Below, piece after piece: positions 1 through 8,521 of a stretch of 64,000 nucleotides of DNA. The position numbers and the translations under genes are program-made. This DNA comes from Streptomyces tropicalis (GTDB lineage Bacteria; Actinomycetota; Actinomycetes; Streptomycetales; Streptomycetaceae), in assembly GCF_029269835.1 (NCBI RefSeq), contig NZ_JARJBB010000014.1:62001-126000 (forward strand). The letters are read 5' to 3'. Below the pieces are notes generated by a model. The model did not search any database, was not told the origin of the DNA, and saw only the letters and a list, made by a program, of their open reading frames with translations. Positions within the stretch are counted from its first letter, which is position 1. Each line of letters begins with the position of its first letter.

Positions 1-94
1 CCTCTTCCTCTACCTCGTGCTGGACAACAAGCGGGCCAACCTGGCGATGGCCCGTCACCAGCTGCGCCGGATCGAGGAGGACCTGGAGGTCTGA
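1..94 (+). CDS. C-terminal end of an unidentified protein (partial)
   Basis: An open frame enters from the left edge and ends at a TGA at 92-94. The visible 30 residues begin with a hydrophobic stretch (LFLYLVL) and finish with a charged helix rich in Arg and Glu (QLRRIEEDLEV). That fits a small membrane protein with a cytoplasmic tail, but the piece is too short to name a family. Its stop is followed by a hairpin-forming region, and the next gene converges on it. Confidence 0.6.
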   Translation, partial: LFLYLVLDNKRANLAMARHQLRRIEEDLEV

Positions 95-116
95 ACCACC
101 CCGGGCCCCGCCACCG

Positions 117-185
117 GGCTCCCGTCACCGCCCGCGCCGCACGGGGAGACCCCCTCCCCGCCGCACCCGGGCACCGACGGGAGCC
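117..185. terminator. Possible bidirectional terminator hairpin
   Basis: GGCTCCCGTC at 117-126 pairs perfectly with GACGGGAGCC at 176-185. A smaller GGGGAG/CTCCCC hairpin lies inside. It sits between a gene ending at 94 on plus and one ending at 345 on minus. There is no T-run. The rest of 95-344 shows no convincing gene. Confidence 0.35.
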
Positions 186-344
186 GGGCGCCGGGGCCTC
201 ACCGTGTACTACGGGCGCCGGGGCGCCCACGTTCAGCGACCGCTCCAGCTGGTGCGGGGCCGCGGTCCGAGGGCCCGTCGTCCGGGCCGGGAGTCTGGCG
301 GCCGCACCCGAGACGCGTCCGAGAACGCGGGCGGGGGCGGTCCG

Positions 345-1187
345 TCACTCGACGAACAGGCTCCGCGCCGCCGCCTGCACGTCGAACTCCTCCAGCCGTG
401 CCTGTGCGTCCGGCAGGTCGTCGCACATCGCCTCCAGCAGGACCCGGCCGAGCAGCATCGGCGCGCAGGCCGTGTCGAAGGCGAGGCCGGTGCCCACGGC
501 GGCGGGCAGCAGCAGGTCGGAGAACTTGGCGACCGGCGCGAACGCGGAGTCGGCGACCGTGACGACGGTCAGCCCGGCCTCCCGGGCGTGGGCGAGGGCG
601 TCGACGACCTCGCGCGGGTGCCGCGGAAGCGCGAAGCACAGCAGTGCGCTCGCCCCGGCCCGGACGGCCGCGTCGATCCGGTCCTGGACCATGGTGCCGC
701 CCTCGTCGAGCAGCCGTACGTCGGGATGGACCTTGGCGGCGAAGTACGTGAAGCCGTAGGCCTGGGAGGCTGCGGCGCGCAGGCCGAGGACGGGCAGCGG
801 GCGGGAGGCGGCCAGGATCCGGCCGGCCCGGCGCACCGGCTCCGGGTCGGCAAGTGCCGCCGCGAGGTGCCGCAGGTTCTCGATCTCGGCCTCGACGGCC
901 TGCTGGTACTCGTTGTAGGAGGCGGGGCGGGCGGCGGGCTCGGCCGGCGCGACCTCGCGCAGGTGCCGGCGCAGCGCCGGATAGCCGTCGAACCCGAGCG
1001 CCACGGCGAAGCGGGTCACGGACGGCTGGCTGACACCGGCCAGTTCGGCCAGTTCGACGCTGGACAGGAAGGGCACGTCGGCGGCGCGCCGGACCATGCT
1101 GTGGGCGATGCGCCGCTGGGTCGGCGTGAGCCGGTGCCCCTCGAAGAGCGCCTGCAACCGCGCGGCAGGACTGTCGGTCACGCTCAT
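345..1187 (-). CDS. MurR/RpiR-family transcriptional regulator (HTH + SIS domain)
   Basis: A 280-residue DNA-binding regulator. Residues about 1-80 form the RpiR-type helix-turn-helix (SSVELAELAGVSQPSVTRF). Residues about 120-260 form a sugar-isomerase (SIS) fold, which in this family binds phosphosugars or related ligands. I chose the ATG at 1187 because GGAGGGGGA lies about 8 nt upstream; an in-frame start exists 18 codons earlier without such a site. The ligand cannot be told from the sequence. No sugar or amino-sugar catabolic genes sit beside it in the window, so the target may lie to the left or be distant. The next gene upstream (GNAT) is on the same strand with a gap of about 136 nt. 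Confidence 0.88.
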   Translation of the reverse strand: MSVTDSPAARLQALFEGHRLTPTQRRIAHSMVRRAADVPFLSSVELAELAGVSQPSVTRFAVALGFDGYPALRRHLREVAPAEPAARPASYNEYQQAVEAEIENLRHLAAALADPEPVRRAGRILAASRPLPVLGLRAAASQAYGFTYFAAKVHPDVRLLDEGGTMVQDRIDAAVRAGASALLCFALPRHPREVVDALAHAREAGLTVVTVADSAFAPVAKFSDLLLPAAVGTGLAFDTACAPMLLGRVLLEAMCDDLPDAQARLEEFDVQAAARSLFVE

Positions 1188-1323
1188 GACGTACTCCCCC
1201 TCCAGAAGTCTCGACGCCCCGGGAGAGTACTCCCCGACCACCTTCTATTCAGATACCCAGAACTCTGCATGAGGTCATGCAGACGGGCAAGCAGGCGGGA
1301 GGGCCGCCGGGGGCAGGCTCCTG

Positions 1324-1866
1324 TCAGGGGCGATCCAGGCCCCAGGTCTGCAGGATGAAGGGCCGCCCCTTCTCCTCCCCCTTGATCAGCGGTACGTCGA
1401 GGAGGCCGAAGCCGGCCCTGGTCGCCACGGCGACGCTGGCGGCGTTCTCGGCCTCCAGCTCCAGGATCACGCGTTCCGCGCCCAGTTGCTCGAAGGCGTA
1501 CGCGGCCATCACCCGCACCGCCCGCGCCGCCAGCCCCCGGCCGCGGTGCGCCGGTCCGACCGCGTAGCCGATCTCCGTGCCCTCGGGCGCTCGCCGCAGC
1601 ATGACCTCGCCGAGCGGTGCGCCGCCGTCGGCCGTGATGGCGAGCAGGACGGCCGTGCCCTCCGCCCGCAGCCGCCGGCACCGGTCCAGTCGTGCGCGGG
1701 CGGCCGCCGCGTCGAAGGGGGAGGCGATCGGTGTCCAGTACGCGATGTCGGGGTGGTCGAACAGCTCCGGCATCGCGGCGAGGTCCGCTTCCGTCCAGTC
1801 CCGCAGGACGAGCCCTTCCCCCGCGAGCTCGATGCGTGCGGGAAAGGACGGGGTGGTGCCGGTCAT
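1324..1866 (-). CDS. GNAT-family N-acetyltransferase (RimJ-like)
   Basis: A 180-residue single-domain acetyltransferase. It opens with the usual ribosomal-protein-acetyltransferase-like pattern (LVLRDWTEADLAAMPELFDHPD). The acetyl-CoA-binding motif A is HRGRGLAARAVRVM near residue 120, followed by the conserved N-A-A-S-V-A-V-A-T-R-A-G-F segment typical of RimI/RimJ-like GNATs. The acceptor substrate cannot be predicted. The start is the ATG at 1866, where conserved sequence begins. It may be co-transcribed with the RpiR gene downstream, but the spacing allows a separate promoter. Confidence 0.88.
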   Translation of the reverse strand: MTGTTPSFPARIELAGEGLVLRDWTEADLAAMPELFDHPDIAYWTPIASPFDAAAARARLDRCRRLRAEGTAVLLAITADGGAPLGEVMLRRAPEGTEIGYAVGPAHRGRGLAARAVRVMAAYAFEQLGAERVILELEAENAASVAVATRAGFGLLDVPLIKGEEKGRPFILQTWGLDRP

Positions 1867-1983
1867 GGTGGAGGGCCTCCCTGGCCTGGTGGGGACGAGG
1901 CAGCATATCCGGGGCGGTCGTCCGCTCCGCCGGGATGCCCGGTCGGGGGGTTTTCCCCAGTGCGGTGGCGGGTCCCGGCTGCC

Positions 1984-1989
1984 TAGCCT
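1984..1989 (+). promoter_or_regulatory. -10 element, probably for a leaderless transcript
   Basis: TAGCCT matches the Streptomyces vegetative -10 (TAGNNT). It ends 7 nt before the ATG at 1997, with no purine-rich ribosome site between, so transcription would begin at or near the start codon. The -35 is not obvious. Confidence 0.4.
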
Positions 1990-1996
1990 GACCGGC

Positions 1997-2428
1997 ATGA
2001 CGCCACGGGACCCGCGGGACGCGGATCTGACGAAGGACCTGGACGCCACCCTGCGCACCAGGGGTGAGCTGGGCGAGGAGTACGAGCCCGCGCTGATCGA
2101 CTCCTTCCTGGAGAAGGTCGACCGGCGCATCGACGGCGTGGTCGAGCGCCGGGTGCGCCGGGAGCTGGCCGAGCAGCGGATGGCCGAGGCCCGCGGTGCG
2201 CGGCCGGCGCGGACCGGCGGCCGGGGGGAGCGTTTCGGCTTCGGGGTGGTCTCGCTGGTCCTCGCGGTGCCGCTGACCGCGGTCGCCGTCACCATGGCGC
2301 AGCTGCCGGGGCTCGTCGTCGCCTGGGCCGGGATCGTCGGCGTCAACGTCGCCCAGGCGGTGCGTGCCGACCCCGGCCCGTTCGGCCGCCGGCGCCGCGC
2401 GGAACGTGACGGCGACCGGGAGGCGTGA
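1997..2428 (+). CDS. Small membrane protein with coiled N-terminus, unknown function
   Basis: A 143-residue protein. The N-terminal 70 residues are charged and helical (EEYEPALIDSFLEKVDRRID, then many Arg/Glu). Two hydrophobic segments follow at about 80-100 and 103-122, then a basic tail ending DGDREA. This layout, a cytoplasmic helix before a membrane hairpin, recurs in small Streptomyces membrane proteins of unknown role. It is divergent from the GNAT gene, with a 130-nt gap. The start is the ATG at 1997; the absence of a ribosome site and the nearby TAGCCT suggest leaderless translation. Confidence 0.75.
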   Translation: MTPRDPRDADLTKDLDATLRTRGELGEEYEPALIDSFLEKVDRRIDGVVERRVRRELAEQRMAEARGARPARTGGRGERFGFGVVSLVLAVPLTAVAVTMAQLPGLVVAWAGIVGVNVAQAVRADPGPFGRRRRAERDGDREA

Positions 2429-2932
2429 GCGGGCCGGGAGGGGAGGACGGAGGCGGACGGGGCCGCGGTCGGTGCCGGGCGGGCGGGGGAGCCGGGACGA
2501 CACGGGTGCCGCACCGCCGGGCGGTCCCGGCCCCCGGAGCGGGCGGGAGCCGGTCGGGCCGCCGGTGGTGCGGGGCACCCGGCGAGAGGGGTGCGCGGGG
2601 ACCGCCGCTCCCCCGTTGCCGGGGGGCGGGACGACGGCGGTCCCCGCGGCGGACGCGGGCCGGGTCAGGGCCGGGCTTGCGCGTCCGTGGCGTCCATGGA
2701 GGTCCGGGAGCCGCTCCGGAGGTCCGTGACGCCGTTCCGCACCGGCGCGGAACGGGACGCCCCGGGGTGCGTTCCCGGGCGGTGCCCCGCCGCCGTGCCG
2801 ACACCCCTCACTCTGCCGGACGCGTGTTAAGCGGGTGCTGCGCCGACGTGACACGCTCGTGGCGCGGGCGCGACGCCCCCTCGGCCGGCCGTCACCGCGC
2901 GTTCCCCGCGGTCCGGCCGGCGTCCGGGCCTG
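2429..2932. other. Intergenic region of about 500 nt, no gene seen
   Basis: The open frames here are G+C-driven, overlap one another and resemble nothing I recognise. A small hairpin (CGTTCCGC 2733-2740 with GCGGAACG 2747-2754) lies downstream of the cystathionine beta-synthase gene and could be a weak terminator. No tRNA, repeat or operator was recognised. Confidence 0.4.
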
Positions 2933-4321
2933 CTACGGCCGGCCCGCCTTGGCCAGGAAGGCCAGCAGGTCCTGCCGGCTGACCACACCGGTCGGCTTGC
3001 CCTCGACCAGCACGATCGCCGCGTCCGCCGCGCCGAGCACGGACATCAGGTCGGCGACCGGCTCGCCGGAGCCGACCTGCGGCAGCGGTGCGGACATGTG
3101 CTTCTCCAGCGGGTCCTGGAGCGAGGCCCGCTGGGTGAACAGCGCGTCCAGGAGCTCCCGCTCCACCACGGACCCGACGACCTCGGCGGCCATGACGTCG
3201 GGGTGGCCGGCGCCCGGCTTCACGATCGGCATCTGCGAGACGCCGTACTCGCGCAGCACCTCGATGGCCTCGCCCACGGTCTCGTCCGGGTGCATGTGGA
3301 CGAGGGACGGGATGCCGCCCTCCTTGTCCTTGAGGACGTCGCCGACGCGCGCGCTCGTGCCCTCGTCGTCGAGGAAGCCGTAGTCGGCCATCCACTCGTC
3401 GTTGAAGATCTTGCTGAGGTAGCCGCGGCCGCTGTCGGGCAGCAGCACGACCACGACGTCGTCCTCGGTGAGCCGTTCGGCGACCCGCAGCGCGGCGACG
3501 ACGGCCATGCCGCAGGAGCCGCCGACCAGCAGGCCCTCCTCCTTGGCCAGCCGCCGGGTCATCTGGAAGGCGTCCTTGTCGGACACGGCGACGATCTCGT
3601 CGGCGACCGTGCGGTCGTAGGCGGTGGGCCAGAAGTCCTCGCCGACGCCCTCGATGAGGTACGGGCGCCCGGAGCCGCCGGAGTAGACCGAGCCCTCCGG
3701 GTCGGCGCCGATCACCTTGACGCGGCCGTCGCTGGCGTCCTTCAGGTAGCGGCCGGTGCCGGAGATGGTGCCGCCGGTGCCGACGCCCGCCACGAAGTGG
3801 GTGATCCGGCCCTCGGTCTGCTCCCACAGCTCGGGGCCGGTGGAGTGGTAGTGCGAGAGCGGGTTGTTGGGGTTGGAGTACTGGTCGGGCTTCCAGGCGC
3901 CGGGCGTCTCACGGACCAGCCGGTCGGAGACGTTGTAGTACGAGTCCGGGTGCTCCGGGTCCACGGCCGTGGGGCAGACCACGACCTCCGCCCCGTAGGC
4001 GCGCAGCACGTTGATCTTGTCGGTGGAGACCTTGTCCGGGCACACGAAGATGCACTTGTAGCCCTTCTGCTGGGCCACGATGGCGAGGCCGACACCGGTG
4101 TTCCCGCTGGTCGGCTCGACGATCGTCCCGCCGGGCTTGAGCTCGCCGCTCTGCTCGGCCGCCTCGATCATGCGCAGGGCGATGCGGTCCTTCACGGAGC
4201 CGCCCGGGTTGAAGTACTCCACCTTGGCCAGGACGGTGGCCCGGATGCCCTGAGTGACGTTGTTGAGCCTCACCAGCGGGGTGTTGCCGACGAGACTGAT
4301 CATCGAGTCGTGGAATTGCAC
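2933..4321 (-). CDS. cbs: Cystathionine beta-synthase
   Basis: A 462-residue PLP enzyme that condenses serine with homocysteine to give cystathionine, the first step of reverse transsulfuration. Residues 1-315 form the fold-II PLP domain. SLVGNTPLVRLNNV is near the start, the PLP lysine lies in NPGGSVKDRIALRM (about residue 43), and the TSGNTGVGLA loop and the GTGGTISGTGRYLK phosphate-binding loop are intact. Residues about 335-460 carry two CBS motifs (HPDETVGEAIEVL and MSAPLPQVGSGEP), which mark this type rather than a plain cysteine synthase. The start is the GTG at 4321 (VQFHDSM), preceded by CCGGAGA. It is divergent from the SGNH esterase gene. Confidence 0.93.
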   Translation of the reverse strand: MQFHDSMISLVGNTPLVRLNNVTQGIRATVLAKVEYFNPGGSVKDRIALRMIEAAEQSGELKPGGTIVEPTSGNTGVGLAIVAQQKGYKCIFVCPDKVSTDKINVLRAYGAEVVVCPTAVDPEHPDSYYNVSDRLVRETPGAWKPDQYSNPNNPLSHYHSTGPELWEQTEGRITHFVAGVGTGGTISGTGRYLKDASDGRVKVIGADPEGSVYSGGSGRPYLIEGVGEDFWPTAYDRTVADEIVAVSDKDAFQMTRRLAKEEGLLVGGSCGMAVVAALRVAERLTEDDVVVVLLPDSGRGYLSKIFNDEWMADYGFLDDEGTSARVGDVLKDKEGGIPSLVHMHPDETVGEAIEVLREYGVSQMPIVKPGAGHPDVMAAEVVGSVVERELLDALFTQRASLQDPLEKHMSAPLPQVGSGEPVADLMSVLGAADAAIVLVEGKPTGVVSRQDLLAFLAKAGRP

Positions 4322-4364
4322 CGTTGTCTCCGGTTGCTGCAAAAGATGTCGTAGTGGTGCCGCC

Positions 4365-4370
4365 AGCCTA
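4365..4370 (-). promoter_or_regulatory. Putative -10 of cbs
   Basis: Read on the minus strand this is TAGGCT, a good Streptomyces -10, about 44 nt upstream of the cbs GTG. The -35 is not clear. Confidence 0.35.
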
Positions 4371-4477
4371 AGGCCAGGGACGGGAAGGGGGCGGGCGTTC
4401 ACTCCCTGTCGAGATTGGACGACGGCCGGTACGGGGCAAGGAGTGGATGTACGGCTACGAGGAGGTGGCGGCGAGGC

Positions 4478-5503
4478 ATGACGAGCATGTCGAGGGCGAG
4501 GGTGGCCCGGCGTATCGCGGCCGGCGCCGCGTACGGCGGCGGGGGGATCGGCCTGGTGGGCGCGGCCGCCGCGGGACTGCTGCTGGCCGAGGCGCAGCTG
4601 GCGAGGCGGCATGTCCGGGGCAACGGCCGGGGCGGACGCCTGCCGTCGGCCGACGGCGTGTACGGCCGGGGCTACGACGCTCCGGGCGAGTCGCCGCTGC
4701 GGCTGGCGTTGCTGGGTGACTCCACGGCCGCGGGGCAGGGCGTCCACCGGGCCGGGCAGACGCCCGGCGCGCTGCTGGCGTCGGGGCTCGCGGCGGTGGC
4801 GGAGCGGCCGGTGGACCTGCGCAACGTGGCCGCGCCGGGCGCGCAGTCGGACGACCTGGACCGCCAGGTGGGCCTGGTCCTGGGCGATCCGGACCGGATG
4901 CCGGACGTCTGCGTGATCATGGTCGGGGCCAACGACGTGACGCACCGGATGCCGCCGACGCGGTCGGTGCGGCACCTGTCGGCCGCGGTGCGCCGGCTGC
5001 GCACGACGGGCGCGGAGGTGGTGGTGGGGACCTGCCCGGACCTCGGCACGATCGAGCCGGTCCAGCAGCCGCTGCGCTGGCTGGCCCGCCGGGCGTCGCG
5101 CCAGCTGGCGGCGGCGCAGACCATCGGGGTGGTGGAGCAGGGCGGCCGCACGGTGTCGCTCGGCGACCTGCTGGGCCCGGAGTTCGCGGCGAATCCGCGG
5201 GAGCTGTTCGGGCCCGACCACTACCACCCGTCCGCCGAGGGGTACGCCACGGCGGCGATGGCGGTGCTGCCGACGGTCTGCGCGGCGCTGGGGCTGTGGC
5301 CGGAGGAGGAGCGTCCGGACGCCTTCCGGCGCGAGGGCTTCCTGCCGGTGGCGCGGGCCGCCGCCGAGGCGGCCTCCGAGGCCGGTACGGAGGTCACGGC
5401 CGCGATGCCGACGGGTCCGCGCGGGCCGTGGGCCCTGCTCAAGCGCCGCCGGCGCCGCCGGGTGCCCGAGCCGGAGGCGGCCCCGGCCACCCCGTCCCCG
5501 TGA
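4478..5503 (+). CDS. SGNH/GDSL-family lipase or esterase with N-terminal membrane anchor
   Basis: A 341-residue serine hydrolase. Residues about 12-40 are an Ala/Gly-rich hydrophobic segment likely to act as signal anchor. Block I is LALLGDSTAAGQGV (catalytic Ser about 83), block III is VGANDVTHR, and block V is DHYHPSAEGYATAA near residue 250 with the catalytic Asp-x-x-His. The order matches the SGNH superfamily, usually acyl or carbohydrate ester hydrolysis at the cell surface. The C-terminal 60 residues are basic and low-complexity. ATGs at 4478 and 4487 are both possible; GAGG at 4472-4475 favours the second and a stronger GGAGG at 4461 the first. Conserved sequence starts after both. Confidence 0.87.
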   Translation: MTSMSRARVARRIAAGAAYGGGGIGLVGAAAAGLLLAEAQLARRHVRGNGRGGRLPSADGVYGRGYDAPGESPLRLALLGDSTAAGQGVHRAGQTPGALLASGLAAVAERPVDLRNVAAPGAQSDDLDRQVGLVLGDPDRMPDVCVIMVGANDVTHRMPPTRSVRHLSAAVRRLRTTGAEVVVGTCPDLGTIEPVQQPLRWLARRASRQLAAAQTIGVVEQGGRTVSLGDLLGPEFAANPRELFGPDHYHPSAEGYATAAMAVLPTVCAALGLWPEEERPDAFRREGFLPVARAAAEAASEAGTEVTAAMPTGPRGPWALLKRRRRRRVPEPEAAPATPSP

Positions 5504-5536
5504 CCTTCCGGCCGTCCGGCCGGTCCGGAACAAAGC

Positions 5537-5544
5537 AAGCGCTT
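5537..5544. promoter_or_regulatory. Possible operator upstream of the thiolase gene
   Basis: AAGCGCTT is an 8-bp perfect palindrome within an A-rich patch (GGAACAAAGCAAGCGCTTAG), about 100 nt before the thiolase start. Similar AGCAAGCGCTTGCT-type sites are often bound by TetR-family regulators of acyl-CoA genes. The link is inferred from resemblance only. Confidence 0.3.
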
Positions 5545-5645
5545 AGAAAGTTGCGGTCAGGATCACACCCCGACCCCCGTGACCCGGTCCGTACGTACCG
5601 GTAACTTCCCAGACAGCCCTGCCCGCTCTTCCGTATGGAGCCGTG

Positions 5646-6866
5646 ATGCCCGAAGCCGTCATCGTCTCGACCGCCCGCTCCCCCATCGGCCGCGCCTTCA
5701 AGGGCTCCCTCAAGGACCTGCGACCGGACGACCTCACCGCCACGATCATCCAGGCGGCCCTCGCGAAGGTCCCCGAACTGGACCCGAGGGACATCGACGA
5801 CCTGATGCTCGGCTGCGGCCTGCCCGGCGGCGAGCAGGGCAACAACCTCGGCCGGATCGTCGCCGTGCAGATGGGCATGGACCACCTCCCCGGCTGCACG
5901 GTCACCCGGTACTGCTCGTCCTCCCTGCAGACCTCCCGCATGGCCCTGCACGCCATCAAGGCCGGCGAGGGCGACGTCTTCATCTCGGCCGGCGTCGAGA
6001 CGGTCTCCCGCTTCACCAAGGGCAACTCCGACAGCCTCCCGGACACGCACAACCCGCTGTTCGCCGAGGCCGAGGCCCGCACCGCCGAGGTCGCCGCGCA
6101 GGAGGGCACCACCTGGCACGACCCGCGCGAGGACGGCCTCGTGCCCGACGCGTACATCGCGATGGGCCAGACCGCGGAGAACCTCGCCCGCCTCAAGGGC
6201 GTCACCCGCCAGGACATGGACGAGTTCGGCGTCCGCTCGCAGAACCTCGCCGAGGAAGCGGTCAAGAACGGCTTCTGGGAGCGCGAGATCACCCCGGTGA
6301 CGCTGCCCGACGGCACGGTCGTCGGCAAGGACGACGGCCCCCGCGCCGGCGTCACGCTGGAGGGCGTCCAGGGCCTGAAGCCGGTCTTCCGCCCCGACGG
6401 CCTGGTGACCGCGGCCAACTGCTGCCCGCTCAACGACGGCGCCGCCGCGCTCGTGATCATGTCCGACACCAAGGCCCGCGAGCTCGGCCTGACCCCGCTC
6501 GCCCGGATCGTGTCCACCGGCGTCTCCGGCCTGTCCCCGGAGATCATGGGCCTCGGCCCGGTCGAGGCCAGCAAGCAGGCGCTGCGCCGGGCCGGGCTGT
6601 CCGTCGGCGACATCGACCTGGTCGAGATCAACGAGGCGTTCGCCGCGCAGGTGATCCCCTCCTACCGCGACCTCGGCATCGACCTGGACAGGGTCAACGT
6701 CAACGGCGGCGCCATCGCGGTCGGCCACCCCTTCGGCATGACCGGCGCCCGCATCACCGGCACGCTGATCAACTCCCTCCAGTGGCACGACAAGCAGTTC
6801 GGCCTGGAGACGATGTGCGTCGGCGGCGGCCAGGGCATGGCGATGGTCGTCGAGCGCCTCAGCTGA
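5646..6866 (+). CDS. Acetyl-CoA acetyltransferase (thiolase)
   Basis: A 406-residue type II thiolase that condenses or cleaves acetoacetyl-CoA or longer 3-ketoacyl-CoAs. The acyl-carrying Cys is at 90 in TRYCSSSLQT. The C-terminal catalytic set is intact: NEAF, the His at 361 in GHPFGMTGAR, and the proton-shuttling Cys at 391 in MCVGGGQGMA. Length is normal. The ATG at 5646 is preferred because GGAG lies 5 nt upstream; a GTG sits one codon earlier. It stands alone between an upstream palindrome and a strong terminator. It could serve either ketoacyl-CoA degradation or acetoacetyl-CoA supply; the sequence does not decide. Confidence 0.92.
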   Translation: MPEAVIVSTARSPIGRAFKGSLKDLRPDDLTATIIQAALAKVPELDPRDIDDLMLGCGLPGGEQGNNLGRIVAVQMGMDHLPGCTVTRYCSSSLQTSRMALHAIKAGEGDVFISAGVETVSRFTKGNSDSLPDTHNPLFAEAEARTAEVAAQEGTTWHDPREDGLVPDAYIAMGQTAENLARLKGVTRQDMDEFGVRSQNLAEEAVKNGFWEREITPVTLPDGTVVGKDDGPRAGVTLEGVQGLKPVFRPDGLVTAANCCPLNDGAAALVIMSDTKARELGLTPLARIVSTGVSGLSPEIMGLGPVEASKQALRRAGLSVGDIDLVEINEAFAAQVIPSYRDLGIDLDRVNVNGGAIAVGHPFGMTGARITGTLINSLQWHDKQFGLETMCVGGGQGMAMVVERLS

Positions 6867-6984
6867 TCGCCGCGCGGCCACCGGTGGCCCGACCGGACGG
6901 CCGGTCGGCGGAGCGGCCGGAAGGCCGCCCAACGGCCCGCCGGAGGACCGTCGGTGGCCGCCGTAGCACCCTGAGTGAGCGAAT

Positions 6985-7024
6985 GGCCCGGAATCCAAGA
7001 AACGGATGGATTCCGGGCCGTTTT
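6985..7024 (+). terminator. Rho-independent terminator of the thiolase gene
   Basis: GGCCCGGAATCC (6985-6996) pairs perfectly with GGATTCCGGGCC (7008-7019), leaving an 11-nt loop, and is followed by GTTTTG. It lies 118 nt after the stop. Confidence 0.88.
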
Positions 7025-7071
7025 GTGATCGAATCTCCCCCAGGATGTGACCTAACTCCCCCGGAATGGGG

Positions 7072-7158
7072 ATAGCTGCAGGTCAGCGTGGCCACGGAAG
7101 GGACGCACAGGCGAAGTTCCTGTCCCTTTCGTGACGTTACGCACTGACAGCTGCTTAG
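7072..7158 (+). other. Structured leader upstream of the 7218 gene
   Basis: Nested inverted repeats: AAGGGAC (7098-7104) with GTCCCTT (7122-7128), GTCAG near 7082 with CTGAC near 7143, and AGCTG with CAGCT outside. Together they could fold into a long imperfect stem ending about 60 nt before the GTG at 7218. I do not recognise a known RNA family, and the promoter position relative to it is unknown. Confidence 0.3.
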
Positions 7159-7217
7159 TCCGCCCTTCAAGCTGATGTAGGAAGTCGGGGGTCGACCTTG
7201 AACCCGGGAGTACGTCA

Positions 7218-8039
7218 GTGAGCGCCATGCCCATCGCCCTGCTGCTCATCACGGCCGCCACCGGTGCCGTGGGCGTCGCCGTCCTGCGCACGCTCATGGC
7301 GCTGCGCCGCCAGGTCGCAGCACTGCACACCCAGCTCGCCGAGAGCCAGGCCGCCGCCACGCGCGCCCTGCTGCCGGCCGCCCGCACCCAGGCGGACGCG
7401 GAGCAGATACGCACCGCCGTGGCCCAGGCGCTCGCCGAGGAGCGGGAGCGGGAGCTGGCCGAGGCGCGCGCCTTCTGGGCCGCGCAGGAGGCCCGCGACG
7501 CGGGCGACACACCCACGCTGCTCGGTCTCAACGACAGCGAGCTGTTCCTGCCCCGCCAGGCCGACTTCGCGGGTCTGGAGCCGCTGGAGCCGGTGGCCGA
7601 GCCCGGCGCGGACGCCGAGGACCCCGCCGGCGAGGACGGCGTCCCGGGCGGGACCCCGAGGGAGTCCGCCGAGCTGGCCGCGGCCCGCCGCCGCCACCCC
7701 TCGCACCCCGACTTCACGCCGTCCCCGTCGCCGGTCGCCGGCGACCACGAGCGCACGGTGGCGACCCTGGAGGAGCTGGCCGACTCCGCGGTGGAGCTGG
7801 CCGACGTGCGCCCCGGGCCGCTGGGCACCCTGGACGTCTACGTCTTCGCCGACGGCACCACCCTGTGCATGACCCCCGGCCACCGGGAGACCGCGGAGCG
7901 CCTGTCGGCCGCCCTGCACGCCGGACGCGCCCCGGTCCTGCTCGGCGGCTCCGGCGTGTCCGGCGCCTACGCCCTCACCTTCGCCTGCGGCGAGGAGAAC
8001 GTGTACATCCTGGCCGACCGGGTCATCGCCTCGCTCTGA
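7218..8039 (+). CDS. Membrane-anchored conserved protein of unknown function
   Basis: A 273-residue protein. Residues 1-25 form a single hydrophobic segment. A predicted coiled coil (about 28-95, Ala/Glu/Arg-rich) follows, then a low-complexity acidic linker to about 150. The compact C-terminal domain (about 175-273) contains VYVFADGTTLCMTPGHRETAERL and a short Gly-rich turn (LLGGSGVSGAYALTFACG). The anchor, coil and globular tail suggest a structural or scaffolding role, but no family was recognised. The start is the GTG at 7218, with GGGAG about 8 nt upstream. Confidence 0.75.
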   Translation: MSAMPIALLLITAATGAVGVAVLRTLMALRRQVAALHTQLAESQAAATRALLPAARTQADAEQIRTAVAQALAEERERELAEARAFWAAQEARDAGDTPTLLGLNDSELFLPRQADFAGLEPLEPVAEPGADAEDPAGEDGVPGGTPRESAELAAARRRHPSHPDFTPSPSPVAGDHERTVATLEELADSAVELADVRPGPLGTLDVYVFADGTTLCMTPGHRETAERLSAALHAGRAPVLLGGSGVSGAYALTFACGEENVYILADRVIASL

Positions 8040-8108
8040 CCGCCCCGGCCCTCCGCCTCTCCGGCGGAGCGTGACGTGCGGGACGTGCGCCGGTCCGGCC
8101 CCGGCGTG

Positions 8109-8420
8109 TCAGACACCGGCCCGCTGCCGGGCCTCCTCCACCAGGACCACCGCCTCGTCCACCTCGGCCGCGCTGCCGAGGACGAGCGCCAGATCGCGTC
8201 CTGCGACGGTCACCTGGTCCGCGGCTGCGAACATGCCGGCGTCCGGCATCTCCCGCGGCTCGCGTCCCGGTTCCTCGCGCAGCTGCGCACGCCGAGCCAA
8301 CTCCCGCGCCAGTCCGAGGGCCTCGGCCGCGCCGCTGCGCTGCAGGCGGCTCTGGGGTGCGGCCCGGAGACGGTCGGCGAAGTGATCCACTGCCCGGATC
8401 AGAGGTGTCGTGTCAACCAC
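8109..8420 (-). CDS. Small conserved protein, unknown function
   Basis: A 103-residue soluble, helix-rich protein beginning VVDTTPLIRAVDHFADRLRAAP and ending EARQRAGV, with a short beta-like segment (DQVTVAGRDLALVLGSA). There are no Cys residues, membrane segments or recognisable motifs. It is believable as a gene because codon use is normal and it fits cleanly between its neighbours. It converges with the 7218 gene and is divergent from the DUF4287 gene. The start is the GTG at 8420. Confidence 0.55.
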   Translation of the reverse strand: MVDTTPLIRAVDHFADRLRAAPQSRLQRSGAAEALGLARELARRAQLREEPGREPREMPDAGMFAAADQVTVAGRDLALVLGSAAEVDEAVVLVEEARQRAGV

Positions 8421-8521
8421 GCGGCGAGACTACGCGTCGCGGCAGGACTGTTGCCAATACGCGAACGCTCAGGCACGGTGACGTGAAGGACCGGCTTCAT
8501 CGAACGCGTCCGGAGGCGCCG

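Noticed and set aside
204..1358. Long plus-strand frame across the RpiR gene
   Set aside because: It is a codon-bias shadow of the minus-strand regulator, which has clear domains.
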